Source: Candidatus Liberibacter solanacearum CLso-ZC1
GTDB lineage: Bacteria; Pseudomonadota; Alphaproteobacteria; Rhizobiales; Rhizobiaceae
Direction of reading: 5' to 3'
NCBI RefSeq assembly: GCF_000183665.1
Contig: NC_014774.1
Location: forward strand, 1,065,302 to 1,129,301
Length of the DNA: 64,000 bases
Numbering within the stretch: the first letter of the stretch is position 1; each line of letters opens with the position of its first letter. Below are positions 31,618-39,738 of this stretch, piece by piece. The notes beneath the pieces were generated by a model, which did no database searches, had not been told where the DNA came from, and was given only the letters and a program-made list of their open reading frames with translations. The position numbers and the translations under genes were made by a program.

Positions 31618-32165
31618 CCTATATTGCTCCTGCTTTTACGGAGTTCACGATTCATATCTAACCTCTCTTTGTATCCCTCGTTGAAGTACTCACAGAGATT
31701 GTCTACTATCATCTTCTGAAAAGCAGCCTTGGCATAAAACAAGTTCTTTAAAGGAATATTGTTAGCGAGTTCCTTAGCAAAGTTGGCATTGGCTTTCTCT
31801 CTTTTTTCTTCGTCTTCTCCGAAGATGTTTCTTGCGTCGCCCAAACCAATAATGGTTGAAGCTACAGGGACAGCGTGCAAGAGGTCTTTGAAGTCATGGT
31901 GATATTCGTTGAAAAACCTATCATAGTGCGTAAGGGTTCTCGCCGTGAGCAAAGCTAATGTCTTTGGATCGGTAAAATCAATCGAGTTCTTAACCTGTAA
32001 CAGCCTTTCTTGCTGTGTTGGCGACAATCCCCTTCAGGACATACCAAAAGCTAAGAACTTTGCCCTATAAGACCAAGCGGACATGCCATTTGCTCCACCC
32101 TCAAGGATCTTAGGCATAGCTCATAAATGCTTCTCCGCTATAGAAATTGGAGTTGTTAAAAATTG
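31614..32165 (-). pseudogene. Remnant of a large phage structural or internal virion protein (C-terminus)
   Basis: Open from 32027 to 31614 (SPTQQERLLQVKNSID ... YKERLDMNRELRKSRSN). Upstream the same protein continues through a TGA (ILEGGANGMSAWSYRAKFL, AFGMS, stop, RGLSPTQQ) and before that in another frame (NNSNFYSGEAFMSYA). One nonsense codon and one frameshift are therefore visible. The sequence resembles the ends of long phage internal proteins; the family is not certain. It overlaps the start of the next broken phage gene by 4 nt. Confidence 0.6.
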
Positions 32166-32259
32166 AGAAACAAGACTAAGGATTGGCGTGCCTCCCCTGC
32201 AGAGGTCACCAGTAAAATCGTAACTCATTTATTTTGCATGATTTTTTAAAAATATTTAT

Positions 32260-32285
32260 CTTACCTTTTAAAAGGTGCGACTAAC
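32260..32285. repeat. Direct repeat, right copy
   Basis: CTTACCTTTTAAAAGGTGCGACTAAC, near-identical to 29297-29323 and in the same orientation. Both lie at the 3' end of a lysozyme sequence. Confidence 0.6.
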
Positions 32286-32363
32286 CATATAACAATAACT
32301 CCGCCTCAACTTCTCTTCTTGCAATGAACCCATTGAGCTTTCTACTACCTATAAAAACCCACT
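32281..32363 (-). pseudogene. Second lysozyme 3' fragment
   Basis: Translates as WVFIGSRKLNGFIARREVE then AELLLYG and stop, the last ~27 residues of the same GH24 lysozyme as at 29351 (WVFAGGKKLNGLVLRGEVE). Everything upstream of the Trp is gone. The two ends differ at several residues, so the duplication is old or came from two related phages. Confidence 0.75.
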
Positions 32364-32762
32364 ACATTCAAAATAATCTTTTACTTACCTGTATCAACGA
32401 GAAAGGATCAAAACAACTATCATAAAAAATAAAAATATAATTCTGTTGCACTGAATATAGTAAAATGAATTCGCCATTTATCATACGTTTTTAATTGCAA
32501 ATATCATGCGATATATCATCATCATCCATTAGATTGCCAAATGAATTCGTAGCATACATGAGATAAAATATTTTGATCATCCTGACCAAATTAAATCATC
32601 AATGTTTTTCTAAACAACTCAATATTTTGATAGACATTACTAATGTGACCCTATACATTATCATTATATATTTTAAACATCACAGAATTTTCAAAAAATA
32701 AAATTATTACTTAATTTCATTTAAAAAAATATAAAATAAAGATCTGTTACGAGGAACATGCG
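32364..32762. other. AT-rich spacer upstream of lipoprotein gene
   Basis: No gene seen. It presumably holds the promoter of the 32763 lipoprotein gene. Confidence 0.4.
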
Positions 32763-33404
32763 ATGAGATCTAGTATTATGTTATATTTATTCATTACTCT
32801 GGTTCTTATTAGTTGTGATAAAAAAAATGTTCAAAAAAAAGAAAATGCTCCACCTCCACATAGCGCTTCTGTTATCAATGAAAAATCAGTTTGGCACGAT
32901 GATTTAGCTAATAAGTGCGCTAGCTATGAAACACGTGATATTTGTTTAATTAAGGAAATTGAAAAAAGCGGTTCTATAGAAGCACTGAAAGCAGTTCAAT
33001 ATCTAAATAAAACCAGAGAGATGGGCTACGTATATTCCTTTAGAAAAGAAGGACCTATAGGTATTGCGGAAATTGAATATCCTTTTAGAGCTAATACAAA
33101 CACTACAACTTTATTGATACCTCCTGCAGGTAAACCGATTTATACTGAGGACATTTACGATGATCTCCTAACTTCTAAAGTTTGGTTAGATTTCAAAAAA
33201 CAACATCCCTATTCTAATATACAGGACTCTGCAGTACTGATGAAAACAGAAAAAAATAATGATGATATTGAATTTATTTTTTCTTTTCGTGTTGGAACAT
33301 GCCATGGTTGCGAGGAGACTGCGCGTGTTTATATTAGTTATAAATTCACACATGAAGGTGTTTTTATAAAAAACAACATCTTATATGTTAAAATATCATC
33401 TTGA
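32763..33404 (+). CDS. Hypothetical lipoprotein, 213 aa
   Basis: Not a family I recognise. Signal MRSSIMLYLFITLVLISC with lipobox LISC, followed by a lysine-rich linker and a globular domain with cysteines at NKCASYETRDICL and FRVGTCHGCEE, which might form disulfides in the periplasm. AGGA is 7 nt upstream of the ATG; an overlapping out-of-frame ATG ends at once. The frame is intact although its surroundings are decayed, which hints at selection for function. It could be a cargo gene of the island or an envelope protein exposed to the host. Confidence 0.75.
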   Translation: MRSSIMLYLFITLVLISCDKKNVQKKENAPPPHSASVINEKSVWHDDLANKCASYETRDICLIKEIEKSGSIEALKAVQYLNKTREMGYVYSFRKEGPIGIAEIEYPFRANTNTTTLLIPPAGKPIYTEDIYDDLLTSKVWLDFKKQHPYSNIQDSAVLMKTEKNNDDIEFIFSFRVGTCHGCEETARVYISYKFTHEGVFIKNNILYVKISS

Positions 33405-33699
33405 AACCAATCTTTTATTATTTTTTTGAATTGTCTTTTGGGCTCTATCTAAAATTTTTAAGATAAATAGCTGATCTCTTGACAACAAGGGGTTAGCACT
33501 GAATATTTTATCTTTGATATACCACCGACTACAACCAGCAATAAATAATAATAAATCAAGAAGGAAATCACTGCTCATAAACCTCTGCACAGTATTACAC
33601 GCAACATTGATATTATCAAAATCATCTCTATCTTACATATCTACAATACTTCAATTTATTTTTAGAAAAACGTAATGTTCTCTTTGCTATATCATACGC

Positions 33700-34740
33700 T
33701 TGTAATTTGATTATGAGATGACAGTCTACTTTCATCAAAATAAAGTTCAAACTAACTTTTAAATGGGAGAGGCAGAAACAACTTCCCCTAAAGAGTAGCC
33801 ATTACTTATATGCTATATCCATAGATACTTTTAAATGGTCTGTTATGTGATATAACAAGTCTAATTTTACCATTTCACCCATTTTGACGGCTGTAGCCGG
33901 ATAATCTGAAAGTAATTCCGGTTGTTTCCAAACAGCCAAAGATCCTCCAATATCTATCTTATTAAAAGAAAAAACTTTGTTAATTCCAAGTCCTCCATAG
34001 ATAGACATTATTGGATAAATGAACGGCTTTATCCTAGCTAAAACCCATATTTATTTCTTTATCTTTTGTAAAAAATTTGAGAAAAAACGTTTTTCGAGCA
34101 CAGCATATGAGGTTAAAACTAAACGCATTGATGGTATAACGCCAATATTTTTTGTAATATTTAATATAGGTAAACCTATAGTTTGACCACTAATCATAGA
34201 CCACAAAGAATAGAATAATTTTAAATCTATTAAATCCAAAGGAGGCAATAAAATCATTTTTTTTATAGAATTCTTTAGAATCTAATCCATATATAAAATG
34301 CATTTTTTCATATATGCCGAAATATCACCGAATCGAATTGCTGGATTCGTCATCATGCGGATATAAAAAAAATGGTTCCCTACCCCAAATGTATAGATAG
34401 ATCCCGTCATTGGATTTATGCTTTTTTTTTCTAAAAAGAAATCTATTCTGCGATAAAAGATAGCTAGCCTCATTGCCACCCAACAATCCATTTTTATCTA
34501 TCAAATCAGATAATGCACTCACTGTATTTACGGTTACAATTCTATCCTGATAACCAGAATAAAAAATATTCTTAGTGCTAAAATGGGAAAGGATATTAAC
34601 CAGATTTAATTTCATATCCGTTTCATAAGAAGAATAAGGAACACTCTTATTAGCAATAGCCAAAGTTAATCCCTTGGAAGGATAATATAAAAACTATAAA
34701 AAATTGCCTTAAACACTTCAAAGCATTTTGTTTAAGCCGT
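33700..34740 (-). pseudogene. Decayed outer-membrane/envelope protein gene
   Basis: Consecutive minus-strand pieces in different frames that read as one protein: IANKSVPYSSYETDMKLNLV (34663 on), ALSDLIDKNGLLGGNEASYL, GSIYTFGVGNHFFYIRMMTN, PAIRFGDISAYMK (34491-34282), DLKLFYSLWSMISGQTIGLP, SMRLVLTSYAVLEKRF (34257-34051), MSIYGGLGINKVFSFNKIDI and SDYPATAVKMGE (34008-33802), then SNGYSLGEVVSASPI in a further frame. The alternating aromatic/hydrophobic pattern near the end suggests beta strands of an outer-membrane protein, but the family is not identified. At least four frameshifts or stops, so clearly inactive. Confidence 0.6.
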
Positions 34741-35291
34741 TCATAGGAAGATTCTTTTGATAGATAAAGTCTCTCCTGAACATTGTTTTCTTTATAACCA
34801 TGAAAATACCAATTACTTTTAAACAAAATAATTTAAAAATATTTATTAATTCAATATAAAAATAAAATTATTTTAATTTATTATTATAATTATACTGTGT
34901 TTTATGTGTATTTAAATAAAAATTTCATAGTAAGTTATTTGTAAAAATATATCTTATTGCATATAATATTATTTATAAATGAATTTATTATCACTTATAC
35001 TTGATAAATACTATAAAATGATTGGAAATATTCTTTTTTATATAACGCAACATGATTTTTAAAAAATTGCTGTTATCATAATAAGGACCATTGGATAATA
35101 CTCAACATTTCTTATTATCACAACCAAACCTTCTCATTAACTCCAAAAGCCAAGACAAAGTATTTGTCAAACTTGAATGATGTATTTTATTTTAAAAAAT
35201 AATTTTCGAATTATTGAATAAGCAATAATTATAAAAAAAGTATCTGTACTTTTTACATATTCAGCAATATTATACCTCTGTTACATAAAAA
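34741..35291. other. Very AT-rich spacer before tRNA-Leu
   Basis: Nothing coding or structured recognised; long A/T runs only. It should hold the tRNA-Leu promoter. Confidence 0.4.
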
Positions 35292-35376
35292 GCGGTCGTG
35301 GCGGAATTGGTATACGCGCAGCGTTGAGGTCGCTGTAGGGAAACCTGTGGAAGTTCGAGTCTTCTCGACCGCACCA
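35292..35376 (+). tRNA. tRNA-Leu (anticodon GAG)
   Basis: 85-nt class II tRNA: acceptor GCGGTCG with CGACCGC, anticodon GAG in loop TTGAGGT, long variable arm (TGTAGGGAAACCTGTGG), T loop AGTTCGAGTCT, encoded CCA. It ends 52 nt before the chosen lipB start, so the two may share a transcript. Confidence 0.97.
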
Positions 35377-35428
35377 AAAAATGTTTCTTTATAGGATAAT
35401 ATTGTCAAGGAATGCTCTAAATATATCA

Positions 35429-36127
35429 ATGTTTCCTGTAGAAAGCCTTCCTCCTGTTCGTTGGTGGGTAACTAATTATCCCATGTCTTATGAAAAATGT
35501 CAGATGATCATGGAACGTGAAGTCCAACGAATTGCCTTAGGAAAATCGGAAGAACTTGTATGGGTTCTTGAGCATCCGCCTCTCTATACTAGTGGGACCA
35601 GTGCTAATTCCCATGATTTAGTGTCTCCTGAACGTTTTCCAGTTTATAACACAGGACGCGGTGGCGGATATACTTACCATGGACCAGGACAACGCATTGT
35701 TTATCTCATGCTTAATCTTGCAAAACGTCAAAAAGATCTCCGTTGTTTTGTTGCTGCCCTTGAAGAAGTCATCATATGTACTCTCAACAAATTAGGTATA
35801 ATCGGTGAAAGACGTGAAGATCGTATCGGAATTTGGGTAGTTCGCTCAGATAAAACAATAGCGGGAAAGCAATGCTTGGCTGAAGATAAAATAGCAGCTA
35901 TTGGAATACGAATACGTAAATGGATATCTTTTCATGGATTTTCACTGAATATTTCTCCAGATCTAAGCCATTATTCTGGAATTATTCCTTGTGGAATTAA
36001 TCAACACGGTGTTACTTCTTTAAAAGAACTCGGACATTTTTATTCAACACAATATATAGATACTCTTATTCGAGAATCATTCGAAAGCATTTTCGGACCA
36101 ACAATATTGCATGAATTTGAAAAATAA
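35429..36127 (+). CDS. lipB: Octanoyltransferase (lipoyl synthesis)
   Basis: LipB moves octanoyl from acyl carrier protein to lipoyl domains. Seen: EHPPLYTSGTSA, GRGGGYTYHGPGQRIVYLM, the catalytic Lys in AEDKIAAIGIRI and catalytic Cys in GIIPCGI. The frame is open from an ATG at 35381, but that lies only 5 nt after the tRNA CCA, leaving no room for a ribosome site. The ATG at 35429 (MFPVESLPPVRWW) gives 232 aa and fits the family. The start is therefore a choice; the function is sure. Confidence 0.93.
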   Translation: MFPVESLPPVRWWVTNYPMSYEKCQMIMEREVQRIALGKSEELVWVLEHPPLYTSGTSANSHDLVSPERFPVYNTGRGGGYTYHGPGQRIVYLMLNLAKRQKDLRCFVAALEEVIICTLNKLGIIGERREDRIGIWVVRSDKTIAGKQCLAEDKIAAIGIRIRKWISFHGFSLNISPDLSHYSGIIPCGINQHGVTSLKELGHFYSTQYIDTLIRESFESIFGPTILHEFEK

Positions 36128-36213
36128 ATAATGACGTGATAACAATGCCGTTATAGTGAGAAAAAATATAACTCGTTTTCCTTAATGACACTGATCATTT
36201 GAACCATCGCTAC

Positions 36214-37356
36214 TTAAACAAGAGGAGGAATATCGCCTTTCCTCCAATTTTCTTGTGTTTGCATCATAAAATCAGCAAAACAATCTTGAGCAATAGCATT
36301 TCTTATTTCTCTCATTAAATCTTGATAATAGAAAAGATTTGCCCAAGAAAGAATCATACCTGCTAACGATTCATTGACATGTAAAAGATGATGTAAATAA
36401 GCACGAGAATAATCACGCAATGCTGGACAATTAGATTCTGCATCCAAAGGACGCATATCATCGGTATGTCTTGCATTACGCAAATTTATTTTACCAAAAC
36501 GAGTAAAAGATAAACCATGTCGCCCTGCACGAGTAGGCATGACACAATCAAACATATCTACACCACAACTTACTGACTTTAAAATATCATCTGGCGTACC
36601 AACTCCCATTAAATAATGCGGTTTTTCAACAGGTAATATAGGTAAAATATTCGATAAAATATGCAACATAACTTCTTGTGGTTCACCAACCGCTAAGCCA
36701 CCAATAGCATAACCCTTCAGATCTAACTCTTTTAGCCGTGCAGCAGAAAAAGATCGCAAACTAATATTATCACCACCCTGCACAATACCAAACAAGGCTT
36801 TACCTGGTTGATTACCAAATGCCACAAGAGATCTTTCAGCCCATCTCAACGATAATTCCATCGCGCGTTTTAGTTCTTTCTCATCAGCTGGTAACGCCAA
36901 ACATTCATCAAGTTGCATTTGTATATCAGATCCAAGAAGATTTTGAATTTCAATAGAATCTTCTGGCGAAACTCGATGTAAACTACCATCTATATGACTC
37001 CTAAAACTAACACCTTGTTCATCGATAGAACATAATTTTGAAAGAGACATCACTTGAAAACCACCTGAATCCGTTAGTATTGGCTTGAACCAACGAATAA
37101 ATTGATGTAATCCACCTAGGCGGGCAATACGATCAGCCCCGGGTTGTAACATTAAATGATATGCATTTCCTAAAATAACATCTGCACCCAAATCACGTAC
37201 CTGATCAAAGTACATAGCTTTAACAGCTCCAGAAGTGCCGACAGGCATAAATGCTGGCGTTTTAATAATCCCCCTAGGGGTGATAATCTCACCTAAACGA
37301 GCATTGCCACTTTTAGCTTTAATATTGAAGCAAAAATTTTTATCCATACCCAACAT
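36214..37356 (-). CDS. tgt: tRNA-guanine transglycosylase
   Basis: Swaps G34 for preQ1 in tRNA-Asp, Asn, His and Tyr. 380 aa. Seen: TPAFMPVGTSGAVKAM, the catalytic Asp in LTDSGGFQVMSLS, LDECLALP, FGIVQGGD and the second Asp in DMFDCVMPTRAGRHG. The C-terminal zinc-site pattern of the family is partly replaced: NCPALRDYSRAYLHHLLHVN, where CxCxxC...H usually reads CxC-x2-C; only one Cys is evident here. A second Met at position 4 is an alternative start. Upstream on the same strand lies queA, so the two queuosine steps sit together. Confidence 0.94.
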   Translation of the reverse strand: MLGMDKNFCFNIKAKSGNARLGEIITPRGIIKTPAFMPVGTSGAVKAMYFDQVRDLGADVILGNAYHLMLQPGADRIARLGGLHQFIRWFKPILTDSGGFQVMSLSKLCSIDEQGVSFRSHIDGSLHRVSPEDSIEIQNLLGSDIQMQLDECLALPADEKELKRAMELSLRWAERSLVAFGNQPGKALFGIVQGGDNISLRSFSAARLKELDLKGYAIGGLAVGEPQEVMLHILSNILPILPVEKPHYLMGVGTPDDILKSVSCGVDMFDCVMPTRAGRHGLSFTRFGKINLRNARHTDDMRPLDAESNCPALRDYSRAYLHHLLHVNESLAGMILSWANLFYYQDLMREIRNAIAQDCFADFMMQTQENWRKGDIPPLV

Positions 37357-37589
37357 TTCTATGAGAAAAAATATATTTCTTATCGTAGTAAGAGTTCTAC
37401 ATCAAAAGGAAAGAAAATTAGTTTAATACAAATCATTTTTTCTCTCTGTTATCAATACTGACAGTATAGAGGATGATTTTCAACAAAACAAAAAAAATAT
37501 TTTTAGAAAAAATACTATTTTCAGCAATTTCTATTACTCCTATTTTTTAATGTTATAAATATTTTATTTTGTTCTTATAACAAGAAAAA

Positions 37590-38669
37590 TTATTTTTTAA
37601 AAATCAAACTTGCATCACCGTACGAATAAAAACGATACGAATTGGCAATAGCATGTTGATACATTGTTTTTGTTTCTTCCACTCCACAAAATGCCGATAC
37701 CAACATTAATAAAGTTGATTTTGGTAAATGAAAATTACTCAGCAATACATCAACAGCACGGAAACGATATCCTGGAGTTATAAAAATATTAGTATACCCT
37801 GATAATGGCATTATGATTCCATCTTCTGTTGTTGCTGTTTCTAAAAGACGCAATGATGTAGTTCCAACGGCAACGATACGCCCTCCTCGCAATTTAACAG
37901 CATTTAAATCTTGTGCTGTTTGCGCATCTATAAAACCTATTTCACTATGCATAATATGATCATCAGTATCTTCTACTCTAACTGGCATAAAAGTTCCTGC
38001 ACCAACATGTAGAGTTATAAAATATACTGCAACACCCATAGAAACAAGCTTCGACAAAAGATCAGATGTAAAGTGCAGTCCAGCTGTAGGAGCTGCAACT
38101 GAACCTTGAATGCTAGCATATGTCGTTTGATAATCGACATAATCACGTTCATCTATAGGACGTTTTTTTGCAATATAAGGTGGTAGCGGCATAGTTCCTA
38201 TCAAAGCAATTTGTCTATCTAATTCCGTCCCTGAAAGAGGGAAAACCAGCAGAATTTCTCCTGTATCTCTCTTTTCTATAACATTCGCCTCTAATTTAGA
38301 TTGACCATCTTGCGAAAAAAAATAGATTGTATCTCCTTGTCTAATAATTTTACCTGGACGAACATAAGCACTCCAACTATTAGAAGAAATACGCATATGC
38401 AAAGTACAAGATATCCAATGTTCGCTATCATTTGTACGACGCAATCGTCTTCCTCTTAATTGTGCCGCAATAACTTTAGTATTGTTAAATACAATGGCAT
38501 CATTAGAATTTAAAAAAATAGGTAAATCACGCACTGAATAATCTGAAATCATTTGAGAACATGATAAATTTGGATATACAACCATGAGACGAGCGCTATC
38601 TCTCGGAGATACAGGCCTTAATGCAATTCTAGAAGATGGAAGATGAAAATCAAATTCTTTCACCATCAT
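37590..38669 (-). CDS. queA: S-adenosylmethionine:tRNA ribosyltransferase-isomerase
   Basis: Adds the epoxycyclopentane unit to preQ1-tRNA, next step after Tgt. 359 aa. Seen: FDFHLPSSRIALRPVSPRDS, DAIVFNNTKVIAAQLRGRR, AAPTAGLHFTSDLL, LHVGAGTFMPVR, HSEIGFID, VGTTSLRLLE and PGYRFRAVDVLLSNFHLPKS. AAGGAG precedes the ATG by 11 nt. tgt follows after 233 nt. In rhizobia a peptidyl-prolyl isomerase often lies between coaD and queA; here only a 207-nt gap remains (inference: lost). Confidence 0.97.
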   Translation of the reverse strand: MMVKEFDFHLPSSRIALRPVSPRDSARLMVVYPNLSCSQMISDYSVRDLPIFLNSNDAIVFNNTKVIAAQLRGRRLRRTNDSEHWISCTLHMRISSNSWSAYVRPGKIIRQGDTIYFFSQDGQSKLEANVIEKRDTGEILLVFPLSGTELDRQIALIGTMPLPPYIAKKRPIDERDYVDYQTTYASIQGSVAAPTAGLHFTSDLLSKLVSMGVAVYFITLHVGAGTFMPVRVEDTDDHIMHSEIGFIDAQTAQDLNAVKLRGGRIVAVGTTSLRLLETATTEDGIIMPLSGYTNIFITPGYRFRAVDVLLSNFHLPKSTLLMLVSAFCGVEETKTMYQHAIANSYRFYSYGDASLIFKK

Positions 38670-38876
38670 AACTACATTATCTCCTTAAATCTTAATTCAT
38701 GTGAATGTTTTATAGTACGATCCATCAGATTACAGATTTTTTTCTGAAAAATATAATAAAACAAAAAATATTAAAGATTAAGTCTTTTCAGAATATTGAA
38801 AAATACAATAAGAAAGAGAGCTCAATCACCCGTTATTGTATCTCATGCTTTTTTTTATACCAATAATTCGATACAG

Positions 38877-39374
38877 TTACTTGCCACGCTCTTTTAAAAA
38901 AACACAAACGGGATCTGGTACAAAAGAAGTTATATCTGAGCCTATGGATACAAGATGACGAATCAAAGTAGAAGTTACATATCGAGAAGATTCCTTGGCA
39001 AAAAGAGCAATAGTGACAATTTCCGGACAAAGACGACGATTAACAGAGGTCATGCGCATTTCATAATCAAAATCTGTCATATCCCTTAAACCACGTATTA
39101 TGACTTGAGCAGAAAGATCTTTTGCTAAATTTACAGCTAATCCCTCAAAAGATATGACAGATACTCTGTTTATACTCCCTGGAATCACATCAGCAACAGA
39201 TTTCATAACTAATTCTGAACGCTCTTGAATCGAAAGAAAATCATCTTGTTTAACAGGATTACAACCAATAGATACCACTACTTCTTCAACGAAAGAAAGA
39301 GATTGAATGAGTATATCTATATGTCCATTCGTAATAGGATTAAAAGACCCTGTATAAACAGCCTTCCTCAGCAT
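38877..39374 (-). CDS. coaD: Phosphopantetheine adenylyltransferase
   Basis: Penultimate step of coenzyme A synthesis. 165 aa from the ATG at 39374 (MLRKAVYTGSFNPITNGH), 8 nt after an AAGGA site; the ATG at 39380 is only 2 nt from it and less likely. Seen: the T/HxGH nucleotidyltransferase motif in NGHIDI, IIRGLRDMTDFDYEMRM and the ISSTLIR-like segment YVTSTLIRHL. Same strand as queA and gyrA. Confidence 0.96.
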   Translation of the reverse strand: MLRKAVYTGSFNPITNGHIDILIQSLSFVEEVVVSIGCNPVKQDDFLSIQERSELVMKSVADVIPGSINRVSVISFEGLAVNLAKDLSAQVIIRGLRDMTDFDYEMRMTSVNRRLCPEIVTIALFAKESSRYVTSTLIRHLVSIGSDITSFVPDPVCVFLKERGK

Positions 39375-39380
39375 GCACAT

Positions 39381-39738
39381 GATCCTTTTTATTATTAATC
39401 GGAATTAATAGTCATTTTTATTTACAAAACAGAATAAATAAAATGTACCATCAATCGAGACACTGTACTAAAAATTAAAATCTTAAACTAATTTTTTCTC
39501 AATATAAAAAAACCATCATCAATATTTTTTTGAAAGAAAAATCATTAATACTTCATCCTATCTAATTTAAAAAATATACTTGGATAGCCAATAATTATAA
39601 CGAGATCCACTGTTATATTCTTTGTTTTGATTGCTGTAAATGAAAATTATTTAATAAAAAAAGACGATAAAAACTACATTGTGTAATCGTTTTTATCGTC
39701 CTTCATCAATACAACAATATTCTAAAATAAAATTTAGT
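39381..39738. other. Spacer between coaD and gyrA
   Basis: AT-rich, no gene. It contains the gyrA terminator (39655-39700), listed separately. The rest presumably includes the coaD promoter. Confidence 0.5.
39655..39700 (-). terminator. Rho-independent terminator of gyrA
   Basis: On the minus strand GACGATAAAAAC pairs perfectly with GTTTTTATCGTC over a 14-nt loop, followed at once by a run of T. It lies about 40 nt after the gyrA stop, and is the clearest terminator in the window. Confidence 0.85.

Larger units (their letters stand above)
29248..35291. mobile_element. Accessory island with phage remnants between tRNA-Glu and tRNA-Leu
   Basis: About 6 kb flanked by two tRNA genes. It holds a lysozyme remnant, a second lysozyme 3' fragment 3 kb away in the same orientation, a holin-like gene, two broken phage genes, three lipoprotein genes, tandem repeats and a decayed outer-membrane-like gene. 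No integrase or terminase is present, and I found no copy of a tRNA 3' end at the far side, so the boundaries are drawn from the tRNAs only. It is best read as a decayed prophage fragment. Confidence 0.6.

Noticed and set aside
33396..33590. 64-codon minus-strand frame overlapping the lipoprotein 3' end
   Set aside because: Overlaps the intact lipoprotein gene and has no supporting signal.
29221..35376. tRNA 3'-end duplication as phage attachment site
   Set aside because: Searched by eye for a copy of the tRNA-Glu 3' end within the island and at the tRNA-Leu side; none found, so no attachment sites are called.
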